51,872 nt of DNA from Spirochaetales bacterium (GCA_016932135.1 JAFGDJ010000058.1:1-51872); one strand, 5' to 3'; shown: positions 9,308 through 18,012, counted from the first letter of the stretch. The notes: generated from the letters alone by a model not told the origin. Numbers and translations: made by a program.

Positions 9308-10324
9308 ATGAATCGAAAGGATGGAAAATACACTTCCTTCGCTCTGACCAGAGAAATGATGGATGTAGTGGATGTTGTCAAAGGTTTTGATCCAAATCAA
9401 ACCACCCCGGTAGCCGAAAACCTTCGCAAAGCCGGAAAACTTCTTCTTACAGGCGAGGGGTCCAGCAGGATATTCCCCGCGAAGAACGCCATTAGAAAAG
9501 CCCTGACCGCCGGGCTGCCTATACACATCATTACCGAAGGCTCCCGCCAAGCCGCCACCTACAAGCTTCCCGGATACGCCGTTTTCTGCGCTTCCAACTC
9601 AGGACGGACAAAGGAAGTTGTTTTATTGGCAAAAAAAGCCGCAAAAGAGGGAAACCAACATATTTTCGGGCTATCAGCCAACAGTGGTACTCCTTTGGAA
9701 GAGGTTTGTTCAAAAACCTTTGTCCTCTCCTGTGGATGGGAACAGGCAGTAGCTGCCACTAAAAGCGTTCTTGAACAGGCATTATTTTATGAATCGATTC
9801 TCCATCACCTGGATGGAAATTCCAACGGCATCGACACGAAAGCACTGGCCGAAAACCTGGAGAAAGCTCTTACCCTTTCCATTGATGCGAACATTATTAA
9901 AAAAGCCGTTCAGGCTCCAACCATTTATTTCGCCGGGTACAATGACGGTGTGGCTGAGGAACTTACCCTGAAGACAAATGAGATCACCAGGAAGAAATCG
10001 GATTACCTGGAAGGCACCTATGCCGTCCATGGTATAGAAGAGGTTATGGATTCCGAAGACATTGTTTTTGTCATTGATCCTATTGAAGAAGAAATACAGA
10101 AATTCCAGGAAGTGCTGGTAGACGGCGTAGGCCTCACCGTAGTTGCTATAGCGGATCATGATACCCCCTTCCCGACAATTCGCGTCCCCTCCGGTGGATC
10201 GATGAATCCGTATATATTTCTCTGTGCCGGATGGAATCTCCTGGTAGAAATCGGTCTTTCCCTGGGAATCAATCTTGATAAACCGGAAAGAGCCAGAAAA
10301 GTTGGAAACGAACTTATTCAGTAA
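9308..10324 (+). CDS. SIS-domain sugar isomerase-like protein (GlmS/AgaS C-terminal type)
   Basis: Predicted cytoplasmic protein of 338 residues with two SIS domains, the fold that binds sugar phosphates in glucosamine-6-phosphate synthase and AgaS. The first has LLTGEGSSRIFPAKNAIRKA and the phosphosugar loop CASNSGRTKEVVLLAKKA; the second has FAGYNDGVAEELTLKTNEIT and a TYAVHGIEEVM segment. There is no glutaminase domain, so it would act as an isomerase or ammonia-dependent deaminase, or be regulatory. ATG 9308 is preferred because AAGGAG at 9294-9299 sits 8 nt before it; a TTG at 9302 is too close to the ribosome site. Confidence 0.82.
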   Translation: MNRKDGKYTSFALTREMMDVVDVVKGFDPNQTTPVAENLRKAGKLLLTGEGSSRIFPAKNAIRKALTAGLPIHIITEGSRQAATYKLPGYAVFCASNSGRTKEVVLLAKKAAKEGNQHIFGLSANSGTPLEEVCSKTFVLSCGWEQAVAATKSVLEQALFYESILHHLDGNSNGIDTKALAENLEKALTLSIDANIIKKAVQAPTIYFAGYNDGVAEELTLKTNEITRKKSDYLEGTYAVHGIEEVMDSEDIVFVIDPIEEEIQKFQEVLVDGVGLTVVAIADHDTPFPTIRVPSGGSMNPYIFLCAGWNLLVEIGLSLGINLDKPERARKVGNELIQ

Positions 10325-10331
10325 CCTTATA

Positions 10332-10353
10332 CCGGGGCTGGAAACGGCCCCGG
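10332..10353. terminator. GC-rich hairpin between convergent genes
   Basis: A 7-bp stem, CCGGGGC (10332-10338) with GCCCCGG (10347-10353), lies between the SIS gene and the convergent PilZ gene. It has no T-tract on either side, so it may stop RNA polymerase only with help or act as a 3'-end stabiliser. Confidence 0.45.
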
Positions 10354-10406
10354 AAATCCCGGTTGAAGGAAATTTTCCTGGATCAATCGTCAAAATTCCT
10401 TCAGAC

Positions 10407-10778
10407 TCAAGAAGATGATTTTTCCAGCGCCTTTTTAGAATAGTCTTTGATACGTTTTACATCTTCTTCTTCAATAGTGGAAAATTGTATACCAATCCGA
10501 TATCCCCCCTGGTCCTCCTGACACCGGACAACGATACCCTCGCATCGTACAACCTCGGCATCCTTCCCTTCAGGAAAGTTGAACATGAGAAACAACCTGG
10601 ATCCGGTTTCCACATTACTCTGCGACCTGCAGAGCATGCCTGTTTCGCTGATGTTTACTCCCTCCATGGACAAGTAGGTTTCCCGCGAAAAGGATACTTC
10701 AATAGCCTGGCAGATATTAAACCGTATATATTTTCGTCTTTCTTTCAACTCTCCCCCCTTTTCAGAGCCTAGCAACAT
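10407..10778 (-). CDS. PilZ domain protein (cyclic di-GMP receptor)
   Basis: Predicted cytoplasmic protein of 123 residues, essentially one PilZ domain. It has the two c-di-GMP-binding signatures: ERRKYIR near residue 13 (RxxxR type) and NISETG in the middle (D/NxSxxG). The rest is the expected beta-barrel (GSRLFLMFNFPEG, GYRIGIQFSTI). No output domain is attached, so it probably acts by binding a partner protein, perhaps in motility or envelope control. It is a single gene with its own promoter and is convergent with the SIS gene. The ATG has a weak ribosome site. Confidence 0.88.
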   Translation of the reverse strand: MLLGSEKGGELKERRKYIRFNICQAIEVSFSRETYLSMEGVNISETGMLCRSQSNVETGSRLFLMFNFPEGKDAEVVRCEGIVVRCQEDQGGYRIGIQFSTIEEEDVKRIKDYSKKALEKSSS

Positions 10779-10819
10779 TTCTATCCCGTTCTTTGCTGTT
10801 TCGGTCTAGAATAATCTAC

Positions 10820-10848
10820 AGTATAGAGCCAAGACAGTAGTTTTTCAA
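10820..10848 (-). promoter_or_regulatory. Sigma-70 promoter for the PilZ gene
   Basis: On the minus strand TTGAAA (10848-10843), a 17-nt spacer and TATACT (10825-10820) form a good promoter. It predicts a leader of about 35 nt before the ATG at 10778. Confidence 0.65.
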
Positions 10849-10918
10849 ATCTGATTTCCATGTTTTTATCGGTTCGTTTATTCTAAAGCAAAGACTGCTC
10901 TTCCAGAAGAAGATTATC

Positions 10919-10947
10919 TTGCACACAAGGAAATGAATAGCTATACT
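10919..10947 (+). promoter_or_regulatory. Candidate promoter for citrate synthase
   Basis: TTGCAC (10919-10924), 17 nt and TATACT (10942-10947) stand about 57 nt before the citrate synthase ATG. The -10 is strong and the -35 weak. The rest of 10849-11003 shows nothing else I can name. Confidence 0.5.
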
Positions 10948-11003
10948 GCAGTTTCATCTTCACAGGACAAACAGATCCGAGACAATTAACAGGGAGGCTT
11001 TAT

Positions 11004-12284
11004 ATGGAAAAAGCAAAACTGCATCTGGAATCCCAGATTATTGAATTGCCGATTGTCACCGGAACCATGGGTGAAAAAGGCATCGATATAACGAATCTGA
11101 GAAACGAAAGCGGCTTTATCACCCTGGATAACGGTTACCAGAACACAGGAAGCTGCAAAAGCTCAATAACCTTTGTTGACGGTGAAAAAGGCATCCTGAA
11201 ATACCGAGGCGTGGATATTTCTGAATTGGCGGAAAAAGCCATGTTTACCGAGGTTGCTTATCTCCTCATTAATGGGACCTTCCCCAATGCTGAAGAAAAA
11301 AAAATCTTTTCCACCCAGCTTACTGAAAATTCCATGCTTCACGAAGATATGATAAAATTCTTTCATTCGGTCCCTCCTACTGCACACCCTATGGCGATCC
11401 TCAGCACCATGGTCAACGCCATGAGTATTTTTTATCCGCAGTACTTCGTGGAACAGCAGAATGATGATGTCTATAAACTAATGGCCGCCCGCCTTATATC
11501 GAAGATCAGAACCATTGCGGCTTTTTCTTATAAAAAATCTATCGGTGACCCCTTTGTTTATCCTCGGCATGACCTTCGCTATTGCGGGAATTTTCTCAAC
11601 ATGATGTTTCATAGCCCCGTGAAACCCTATGAAATCAGCCCTGAAGCGGAACGCCTGATGAATATGCTTCTCATTCTGCACGCCGACCATGAACAGAACT
11701 GCAGCACCTCTACCGTCCGCCTTGTCGGTAGTTCGAAGGTCAATCTGTATTCCTCCGTCTGCGCCGGTATCTGTGCTCTCTGGGGACCTCTTCACGGTGG
11801 GGCTAACCAGGAAGTCATTGAAATGCTCGAGCATATAAAGAAAACAAACATGTCTATAAAATCGGTAATTGAAAATGCGAAAGATAAAAACTCAACCTTC
11901 AAGCTTTCCGGTTTCGGTCATAGGGTATACAAAAATTTTGATCCGAGAATGAAGATTTTGAAGAAAGAAGCCCAGGCTTTTCTCGCAAAAAGGAAGATCT
12001 CCGATCCCTTAATGAATATAGCCTTGGAACTTGAAGAAGCCGCCCTGAAAGACGATTTTTTCATTGAAAGGGGATTGTATCCCAACGTGGATTTTTACTC
12101 CGGCATTCTCTATCGAGAGATGGGGTTCCCCACGGATATGTTTACTGTTCTGTTCGCCATGGGCCGGATGCCTGGCTGGATCGCCCAATGGAAAGAAATG
12201 CACGACAGTGTACCCTTTAAAATAGGGCGCCCCAGGCAGATTTATATCGGGCCAAAGGAAGCGCATTACCCTGAGAGTCAGTAA
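11004..12284 (+). CDS. gltA: Citrate synthase (type I)
   Basis: Predicted enzyme of 426 residues, the usual length for hexameric type I citrate synthase, which condenses oxaloacetate and acetyl-CoA. The catalytic motifs are present: LLILHADHEQNCSTSTVR, the GPLHGGANQEV histidine loop, GFGHRVYKNFDPR, and the DFYSGILYREMG aspartate. The N-terminal beta domain (SSITFVDGEKGILKYRG) is also present. A strong AGGGAGG precedes the ATG. It stands alone with its own promoter, with no other TCA gene nearby, and may feed 2-oxoglutarate and glutamate synthesis (inference). The plus-strand reading runs into the tRNA-Pro repeat array downstream. Confidence 0.95.
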   Translation: MEKAKLHLESQIIELPIVTGTMGEKGIDITNLRNESGFITLDNGYQNTGSCKSSITFVDGEKGILKYRGVDISELAEKAMFTEVAYLLINGTFPNAEEKKIFSTQLTENSMLHEDMIKFFHSVPPTAHPMAILSTMVNAMSIFYPQYFVEQQNDDVYKLMAARLISKIRTIAAFSYKKSIGDPFVYPRHDLRYCGNFLNMMFHSPVKPYEISPEAERLMNMLLILHADHEQNCSTSTVRLVGSSKVNLYSSVCAGICALWGPLHGGANQEVIEMLEHIKKTNMSIKSVIENAKDKNSTFKLSGFGHRVYKNFDPRMKILKKEAQAFLAKRKISDPLMNIALELEEAALKDDFFIERGLYPNVDFYSGILYREMGFPTDMFTVLFAMGRMPGWIAQWKEMHDSVPFKIGRPRQIYIGPKEAHYPESQ

Positions 12285-12308
12285 AGAAAGCTAAAGGTCT
12301 TCACCCTT

Positions 12309-12627
12309 CGACTCATCTTATGGCGATTATAGCACCATACTAGATTTCGGGCTGAGGGGATACCGAAGGTGCGCCGCAGGCATGCGCCAGCAGCCCACTC
12401 ATTACGATTGTAACACTACAATAATTTTCGGCCTGAGGGGACACCGAAGGTGCGCCGCAGGCACGCGCCAGCAGCCCACTCACTTTGATTATAACACCAT
12501 AACAGATTTCGGGCTGAGTGGACATCGAAGATGCCCACTCATTACGATTGTAACACTACGATAAATTTCGGGCTGAGTGGACTGCGCCAGCAGCCCACTC
12601 ACTTTGGTTATAACACCATAACAGATT
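12309..12627 (-). repeat. Tandem array derived from the tRNA-Pro 3' end
   Basis: The last bases of the tRNA-Pro gene (TCGGGCTGAG on the plus strand) recur upstream at 12347, 12428, 12509 and 12568, with the tRNA copy at 12628. The spacing is 81, 81, 59 and 60 nt. Between copies, two linker types alternate, one containing ATTACGATTGTAACACTAC and the other ACTTTGRTTATAACACCAT, so a two-unit block has been duplicated. Each linker reads on the minus strand as an extended -10 (TGTTATAAT, TGTTACAAT, TGCTATAAT or TGTTATAAC). The units carry TGAGTGG and CCACTCA or CCCACTCA, able to form short hairpins. Internal TGCGCC segments are kept in some units and deleted in others. All of it lies downstream of the tRNA. 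Confidence 0.85.
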
Positions 12628-12700
12628 TCGGGCTGAGTGGATTTGAACCACCGGCCTCACGGTCCCGAACCGTGCGCGCTAGCCCCTGCGCTACAGCCCG
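12628..12700 (-). tRNA. tRNA-Pro (anticodon CGG)
   Basis: The minus strand folds into a 73-nt cloverleaf: acceptor CGGGCTG/CAGCCCG, D-arm GCGC/GCGC, anticodon stem CACGG/CCGTG with loop TTCGGGA (anticodon CGG), T-arm GGTGG/CCACT, and discriminator A. CCA is not encoded. Its 3' end is repeated four times downstream. Confidence 0.95.
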
Positions 12701-12704
12701 AAAT

Positions 12705-12726
12705 GCAACTATTCAGGTTGCTTTTT
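12705..12726 (+). terminator. Small hairpin with T-tract between the two tRNA genes
   Basis: GCAAC (12705-12709) and GTTGC (12717-12721) form a 5-bp stem followed by TTTTT on the plus strand. It could stop plus-strand transcription coming from citrate synthase. On the minus strand it would sit in the 5' leader of tRNA-Pro. Confidence 0.4.
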
Positions 12727-12731
12727 CGACG

Positions 12732-12757
12732 AAAAAAAAGTCCCCTGCGGGACTTTT
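12732..12757 (-). terminator. Rho-independent terminator after tRNA-Asp
   Basis: A perfect 9-bp stem, AAAAGTCCC/GGGACTTTT (12736-12757), with a 4-nt loop is followed on the minus strand by four more Ts. It separates tRNA-Asp from tRNA-Pro, implying separate or read-through transcription of tRNA-Pro. Confidence 0.85.
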
Positions 12758-12758
12758 A

Positions 12759-12832
12759 CGGGAGCGACGGGACTTGAACCCGCGGTCCCCGGCTTGACAG
12801 GCCGGTGCGATAACCAACTTCGCCACGCCCCC
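12759..12832 (-). tRNA. tRNA-Asp (anticodon GTC)
   Basis: A 74-nt cloverleaf on the minus strand: acceptor GGGGGCG/CGCTCCC, D-arm GCGA/TCGC, anticodon stem CCGGC/GCCGG with loop CTGTCAA (anticodon GTC), T-arm GCGGG/CCCGT, discriminator G as expected for tRNA-Asp. CCA is not encoded. Confidence 0.96.
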
Positions 12833-12844
12833 AATGGATACTGC

Positions 12845-12873
12845 AATATATCCACTTGATTGTTCGATGTCAA
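12845..12873 (-). promoter_or_regulatory. Sigma-70 promoter for tRNA-Asp
   Basis: On the minus strand TTGACA (12873-12868), a 17-nt spacer and TATATT (12850-12845) stand just before tRNA-Asp. The flanking CCTCTTGACA also occurs in the promoter of the tRNA pair at 47121-47267. Confidence 0.85.
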
Positions 12874-12899
12874 GAGGTAAAATATAAAATCTAGTATGA

Positions 12900-12928
12900 T
12901 TGACACTTCTTTCTGGGCATGCTACTGT
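12900..12928 (+). promoter_or_regulatory. Sigma-70 promoter for the PpiC gene
   Basis: TTGACA (12900-12905), a 17-nt spacer ending in TGC, and TACTGT (12923-12928) form a promoter with an extended -10. Transcription would start near 12935, which rules out the in-frame ATG at 12896 and supports the ATG at 12965. Confidence 0.7.
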
Positions 12929-12964
12929 TTCATATCACCCGAATCAGACAGTAGGAACGAGGCT

Positions 12965-14530
12965 ATGGGGTCCAGAGAAAATCGCAGACGAAAAAGTAAA
13001 CTTGCCGAAGATAACATTCGGAGTGTTGAAAAGAAAAAAAGCAGTAACAAGCTCATGTGGTTTGGCAGTCTTATTCTGTTGGTACTTATTGTAGTTACCT
13101 TTATTGGAGCACCGCTTCTCACCCAATTCAGTTCTTCTGAAAGGATAATCTTCGGTACCTATAAAGGGAAATCCATTGAATATAAGGCGGGAAATTATTT
13201 TTCCAAACAGCGTGATTATTTAGCCGATCAGATACAGGATTCCGAACGGGATTATGAGAACATCGAATGGCAGATATACCAGATCTGGAAAGAAGCCTAC
13301 GATAGAACGGTACTCCATACCGCCCTCCTGGAACTGTCTGAATCCAGCGAAATGCTGATAACCGATGAACAGCTCGACCGTATGATCGTCGAACAGGGAC
13401 CTTACCTGGTGGATGGAGAGTTCAGTGAAAGGCTTTATAACAACACTTCCAATGCTGAAAAACAGACCAACCGGTCTTTTATGCTGGAAAGTGTAAAAGC
13501 CGACCTGGTCCGTCAGGATTTACTAACCCCTGTCATTTCGGATGCGGAAGCGGATTTTATAAAATCCATGGCTTCCGTTGAAAGAAAATTTCGCTTTATC
13601 ACATTTCCTTTTTCCGAATTCCCCAAGGACCGGATTGCAGCTTATGGAGAAGAAAACCGCGATTTATTCCGAAAGATATCCTTGAGCCGTATCACAATAA
13701 AATCCGATAAGAAAGCTGCCGAAACCGTATATCAGCAACTTCAACAAGATCCCTTGCTTTTTGGCGATCTCGCTCGTTCTCATTCCGAAGACGCTTATGC
13801 AGAAAAAGGCGGGGAAATGGGTTCGATCCGTTACTATTCCGCCTTGTCCATGTTCAGTGAGTCCAGTGATGTGGATTATATCTTCGATCTCCAGCCCGGC
13901 GAGGTAAGTAAGATAATCGAGGGACCTTCGGGTTTCATGATATACCGCTGCGACATTGCCGCCGGTTATGCCGATCTTACCAGCGAGTTGGAAATTCAAG
14001 AAGTCAGAAACTACATGGAGCGTTTCGAGCGGGGAATTATTGAAGACTATTTCCTTCAGGCTGGGGAGGATTTCCTTTCGGAAGCTGAAACCAACGGATT
14101 TGAGTCAGCGGCTCTCCTTCGTGGAAAACTGTATAAAGAAACCGATTATTTTCCGGTAAATTACGGAAATCTTGCCTTTCAATTTTACGGAACCGCCTAT
14201 CCGGTCTTTCAGAGCATTACGGTGAATGGCGAAATCAATCAGCTCTTTCAATCCGCCGCCCGGGATCTCTTCTTTCTTTCCGCTATTCATTCCCTTAACG
14301 AAGGTGAATATTCCGAACCCCTGATTCTTGATGATAACATTGTGATCATGGAATGCACGGGTGTTAAAACGGTTCCCGATGAAGAATTGGAAATGCTTAC
14401 CATGGTTTACCCGGCGGCGGTTCAATATTGGTACGACCAGGACTTTACACGACTGGTATTCCAATCTGAGGATTTCGAAGACAACTTTAATCAAGAATTT
14501 ACGAGAATATTCCTGAGCCAGGAGCAATGA
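12965..14530 (+). CDS. Membrane-anchored PpiC/SurA-type peptidyl-prolyl isomerase
   Basis: Predicted protein of 521 residues. A basic cytoplasmic N-terminus (RENRRRKSK) is followed by one membrane helix at about 32-52 (LMWFGSLILLVLIVVTFIGA). Then come a SurA_N/PpiD-like helical region and a parvulin domain at about 225-325 (ISLSRITIKSDKKAA, FGDLARSHSEDAYAEKGGEM, LQPGEVSKIIEGPSGFMIYR). A long C-terminal helical region completes it. It would help fold exported proteins outside the inner membrane, as PpiD and SurA do. ATG 12965 is chosen from the promoter position and the AGGA at 12953-12956. Its end overlaps the next gene by 4 nt (ATGA), so the two are translationally coupled. Confidence 0.83.
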   Translation: MGSRENRRRKSKLAEDNIRSVEKKKSSNKLMWFGSLILLVLIVVTFIGAPLLTQFSSSERIIFGTYKGKSIEYKAGNYFSKQRDYLADQIQDSERDYENIEWQIYQIWKEAYDRTVLHTALLELSESSEMLITDEQLDRMIVEQGPYLVDGEFSERLYNNTSNAEKQTNRSFMLESVKADLVRQDLLTPVISDAEADFIKSMASVERKFRFITFPFSEFPKDRIAAYGEENRDLFRKISLSRITIKSDKKAAETVYQQLQQDPLLFGDLARSHSEDAYAEKGGEMGSIRYYSALSMFSESSDVDYIFDLQPGEVSKIIEGPSGFMIYRCDIAAGYADLTSELEIQEVRNYMERFERGIIEDYFLQAGEDFLSEAETNGFESAALLRGKLYKETDYFPVNYGNLAFQFYGTAYPVFQSITVNGEINQLFQSAARDLFFLSAIHSLNEGEYSEPLILDDNIVIMECTGVKTVPDEELEMLTMVYPAAVQYWYDQDFTRLVFQSEDFEDNFNQEFTRIFLSQEQ

Positions 14531-16149
14531 ACACGGATATCCCCGGGCTTCTACCCCGGGGAAATGCCTTTACCATCGGCTATAAGGGCCGGCACCTTTA
14601 TGCCGATCAAAACCCGCTTCAACGCTGCGAAGAAAGAGCTTCATCCTATATTATAGAGGACTATTCTCTTGTTCTCTTAGCATCTCCCCTTTTATGGTAC
14701 GGCATTGACGTCTTATTGGAAAAGCTGCCTCCGCACTGTCATCTCCTCTGCCTTGAGTCTAATGAGGCTCTCATGAACCTGGGGCCCCCGGAGGAAAAAG
14801 CCTTTCTTCTACAGGATCCCCGGGTTTCCCATCTAAAAACTGCGGATGTAACCCAGGCGATCTCACTGTTGGAAAATCTTGGACCATGGCGTTTTCGAAG
14901 GTGTGTTCTCGTAACTCTCAACGGCGCCTACGCCCTCAACGCGTCACTCTACAGGAATTTCCATCAAGGTTTGCAGAAAAGTATTGAAACCTATTGGAAA
15001 AACCGAATGACCATGATACATATGGCGCCCCTGTGGATCCGTCATATCTTTCGGAATCTGATGCTTCTTCCTGAGCTCCGTGATGCAAAAACCTTTACAA
15101 CAGAGCTTCCCGTTTTTGTCGTCGGTGCGGGGGAATCCCTGGAAGTCCTGCTTCCTTTTTTGAAAAGGCTTCGAAGCAAATTTTTTCTTCTCTCTGTGGA
15201 CACAGCTTTACCGATCCTTCTATCAGAAGATCTTCTTCCCGATGCTGTCCTTTGTCTTGAATCTCAGGCAGCCAATCTTTCCGATTTCATAGGTTCATGC
15301 CACCTGGCAGTTCCACTATTCTGTGACCTTCTGGCGCATCCTGAAACCTTCAGACTCCTTCAGGGCGAAAAGTTTGTTTTTTTATCCACTTTTTCGCCGA
15401 ATACATTATTGGAGAGGCTCGAGCTTACCGGGCTCCACCCTTTTTCATTCCCCCCCCTGGGCTCGGTTGGGGTTGCGGCAATTCATCTCGCTCTGCAAAT
15501 TTCGAAAAAAGAAGTTTTCTTTGCCGGTTTGGATTTCTCCTTTTCTCCGGGAAAGACTCATAGCCGGGGAAGTCCCGAGCATCTCAAGGAGCTCTCATCT
15601 GCCTTCAGGCTTGCCCCATGGATCAGTTACAACCGCACTATTGAGTTTCCCGGGTACCCGGAAGAAGCAACAAACGGAAGGCCGGTGAAAACAACCCTGA
15701 TTCTTGAAACTTACAGAAACACCCTGGCATCCATGATACAAAACACATCAAGAATCTTTAACCTGGGAGAACACGGATTGAAGATTCCTCATGCGAAGAA
15801 TATTGACAGTAAAACGGCAGAAGGTATCATCTCGTCATATTCACCGATTCCGCTGCAAAAGGACTCACCGGATCTTTCTCCCAAATATTCACTGGATAAG
15901 GTAGTCCTTTTCTTACAAAAGGAATACGCTCTTTTACGGAAGGTATATAATCTGGGTTCAGCGTATCTTTCCATCGGTTCCGAGACCGCGAAAAAAACCT
16001 TTCTGGATGCTTTGGAACAGTGCGACTATCTTTTGCTTCATTTTCCCGATCCCCATCGAAAATCCGTTTGCGACACTTCCTTTACCGCCCGGGTGTGCAC
16101 ATCCGCAGGCCATTATATGAGAGTTCTTGAAAGTCTTCTAAAAATCTAA
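14527..16149 (+). CDS. DUF115 (MptE-like) family protein, possible flagellin-modification accessory factor
   Basis: Predicted protein of 540 residues. The DUF115 core is at about 190-380: PVFVVGAGESLEVLLPFL, FFLLSVDTALPILLSEDLLP, FPPLGSVGVAAIHLALQI, and FAGLDFSFSPGKTHSRGS. In this family a Rossmann-like fold resembles archaeal MptE. Bacterial members include the motility accessory factors (Maf) linked to flagellin glycosylation. The start codon overlaps the stop of the PpiC gene (ATGA). The gene is convergent with lepA, 9 nt apart. No flagellar gene is near, so the target is uncertain. Confidence 0.78.
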   Translation: MNTDIPGLLPRGNAFTIGYKGRHLYADQNPLQRCEERASSYIIEDYSLVLLASPLLWYGIDVLLEKLPPHCHLLCLESNEALMNLGPPEEKAFLLQDPRVSHLKTADVTQAISLLENLGPWRFRRCVLVTLNGAYALNASLYRNFHQGLQKSIETYWKNRMTMIHMAPLWIRHIFRNLMLLPELRDAKTFTTELPVFVVGAGESLEVLLPFLKRLRSKFFLLSVDTALPILLSEDLLPDAVLCLESQAANLSDFIGSCHLAVPLFCDLLAHPETFRLLQGEKFVFLSTFSPNTLLERLELTGLHPFSFPPLGSVGVAAIHLALQISKKEVFFAGLDFSFSPGKTHSRGSPEHLKELSSAFRLAPWISYNRTIEFPGYPEEATNGRPVKTTLILETYRNTLASMIQNTSRIFNLGEHGLKIPHAKNIDSKTAEGIISSYSPIPLQKDSPDLSPKYSLDKVVLFLQKEYALLRKVYNLGSAYLSIGSETAKKTFLDALEQCDYLLLHFPDPHRKSVCDTSFTARVCTSAGHYMRVLESLLKI

Positions 16150-16158
16150 GCCCTATCG

Positions 16159-17964
16159 TTACGATTCGGTCTTCAGCACCGACAAAAAAGCCGACTGCGG
16201 AAGTTCGACGTTTCCTACCATCTTCATCCGCTTTTTCCCTTCTTTCTGTCGCTCTAATAACTTTCGTTTCCTGGTGATGTCTCCGCCGTAGCATTTCGCC
16301 GTTACATCTTTTCTGTACGCCGATATGGTCTCCCGGGCGATGATTGCGCTGCCCAGGGCCCCTTGAATAGCGATCTTGAACTGTTGTCGCGGGATTTCCT
16401 CTTTCAATTTTTTACAGGCTGAGCGGGCTCTCTTATCGGCTAAACCTTTATAGACCAGCTGAGACAACGCGTCCACCGGTTCTCCGTTGACAAGTATTTC
16501 CAGTTTTACCAGGTCGGTATCACGATAATCAATAACTTCATAATCGAAAGAGGCGTATCCGCGGCTGACAGATTTCAGTCGATCGTAGAAATCGAAGAGA
16601 ACCTCGGCCAGGGGCATTTCATACACCAGTTCAACTCTTTTCTGATCAAGATACGTCAGGTTTGTCTGGACTCCTCGCTTTTCAAGACATAAATTGATAA
16701 TTGCCCCCACATAAACCGATGGAGTGATTATAGAAGCCCGAATATAGGGTTCGAAGGTTTTTTCGATGTGGGACTGTTCGGGATATTGGCTTGGGTTGTC
16801 CAGATACAAGGTTTCACCGTTGGTCATATGGATCCGATACCTCACCGACGGCGCTGTCAGGACAATGGATAAATCAAATTCCCTCTCGATCCTCTCCTGC
16901 ACAACCTCGAGATGCAGCAATCCTAAAAAACCGCATCGAAAACCAAAACCCAAAGCGGCGGAAGAGTCCTTTTCATAGGTAAGGGACGCATCGTTCAATC
17001 TGAGCCTGTCCAGTGCTTCATGGAGTTCTTCATATTGATTCGCGTCCACCGGATAAATGGAGGAAAAAACCACAGGCTTCACAACTTTAAATCCGGACAA
17101 TCGAGCCTCACAGGGCCGATCTTTCTCCGTCACTGTATCCCCTACCCTTACATTGGTAATTGATTTAATGCCGGCGGTACAGTAGCCTACCATTCCCGCT
17201 GAAAGAGAGGGTTTTTTAATCAGGGCGATGGAAAAAATACCGGTCTCCTCGGTCTTGTAATATTTATCATTTGACATGAGACTGATTGACAAGCCCGGGG
17301 ACAAGGTTCCTTCAAAAACCCGTATGCTTAGAATGACCCCCCGAAAGGAATCGTAGTGCGAATCGAAAATCAGGGCTTTCAGGGGCTGTGCGGCATCACC
17401 TTGCGGCGGGGGGATCCTTTTAACGATAGTTTCCAGGAGATCTTCTACCCCTTTACCGGTTTTTGCCGAAACCAGGCAAATATCCTCCGGATCCAAGCCC
17501 AGCTCATGTTCAATTTCCTTGGTCACCGTCTCAATATCAGCACTGGGAAGATCAATTTTATTAATCACAGGGATAATAACCAGATCGTGTTCCATAGCCA
17601 GATAGAGATTTGCCAGGGTTTGGGCTTCCACACCCTGACTGGCGTCGATGAGCAACAGTGCGCCTTCACAAGCGGCAATAGCTCTGGAAACCTCATAGCT
17701 GAAATCCACGTGCCCCGGGGTATCAACGAGATTCAATTGGTAGGTTATGCCGTCCTTCCCGGTATATGGCATGGTTACCGGCTGAGACTTTATAGTGATG
17801 CCTCTTTCTCTCTCAATATCCATGGTATCGAGCATTTGATCCTTATAGTCCCGTTCCTCAATAATGCCCGTTTTTTGTATGAAACGATCGGCCAGAGTGG
17901 ATTTTCCATGATCGATATGGGCGATGATGCAGAAATTCCTTATGTATTGTTGGTTCTTTCCCAT
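16159..17964 (-). CDS. lepA: Elongation factor 4 (LepA)
   Basis: Predicted GTPase of 601 residues with the LepA layout. The G domain has G1 [15 protein letters not shown]2 RERGITI, G3 [17 protein letters not shown] and G4 NKID; then come domains II, III and V and the LepA-specific C-terminal domain ([40 protein letters not shown]). LepA binds the ribosome and acts on stalled or assembling ribosomes. I place the start at ATG 17964 ([11 protein letters not shown]), which gives the standard length. The frame is open from a TTG at 18009 that lies only 3 nt from the upstream stop and would add 15 unusual residues. Confidence 0.95.
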   Translation of the reverse strand: MGKNQQYIRNFCIIAHIDHGKSTLADRFIQKTGIIEERDYKDQMLDTMDIERERGITIKSQPVTMPYTGKDGITYQLNLVDTPGHVDFSYEVSRAIAACEGALLLIDASQGVEAQTLANLYLAMEHDLVIIPVINKIDLPSADIETVTKEIEHELGLDPEDICLVSAKTGKGVEDLLETIVKRIPPPQGDAAQPLKALIFDSHYDSFRGVILSIRVFEGTLSPGLSISLMSNDKYYKTEETGIFSIALIKKPSLSAGMVGYCTAGIKSITNVRVGDTVTEKDRPCEARLSGFKVVKPVVFSSIYPVDANQYEELHEALDRLRLNDASLTYEKDSSAALGFGFRCGFLGLLHLEVVQERIEREFDLSIVLTAPSVRYRIHMTNGETLYLDNPSQYPEQSHIEKTFEPYIRASIITPSVYVGAIINLCLEKRGVQTNLTYLDQKRVELVYEMPLAEVLFDFYDRLKSVSRGYASFDYEVIDYRDTDLVKLEILVNGEPVDALSQLVYKGLADKRARSACKKLKEEIPRQQFKIAIQGALGSAIIARETISAYRKDVTAKCYGGDITRKRKLLERQKEGKKRMKMVGNVELPQSAFLSVLKTES

Positions 17965-18012
17965 GAGGCCACTATATACAAGAATCACCCGCTGTTCAAT
18001 GAGGTTCAACCT

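Noticed and set aside
12309-12627. Repeat array as a CRISPR
   Set aside because: Unequal unit lengths, linkers that repeat rather than being unique spacers, obvious tRNA origin, and no cas genes in view.
12340-12797. Short frames of 60-90 codons inside the tRNA-Pro repeats and tRNA genes
   Set aside because: They consist of repeat units translated in chance frames, run into tRNA genes, and lack ribosome sites.
12896-12964. Upstream ATG of the PpiC gene (23 extra residues)
   Set aside because: It lies upstream of the predicted transcription start, overlaps the promoter hexamers, and has no ribosome site.
16850-17000. TTGACA-like and other promoter hexamers inside lepA, tilS and other coding regions
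   Set aside because: Isolated hexamers without a partner at 16-18 nt, lying inside conserved coding sequence.
17965-18009. TTG start for lepA
   Set aside because: It adds 15 residues not seen in LepA proteins; the internal ATG gives the standard N-terminus.
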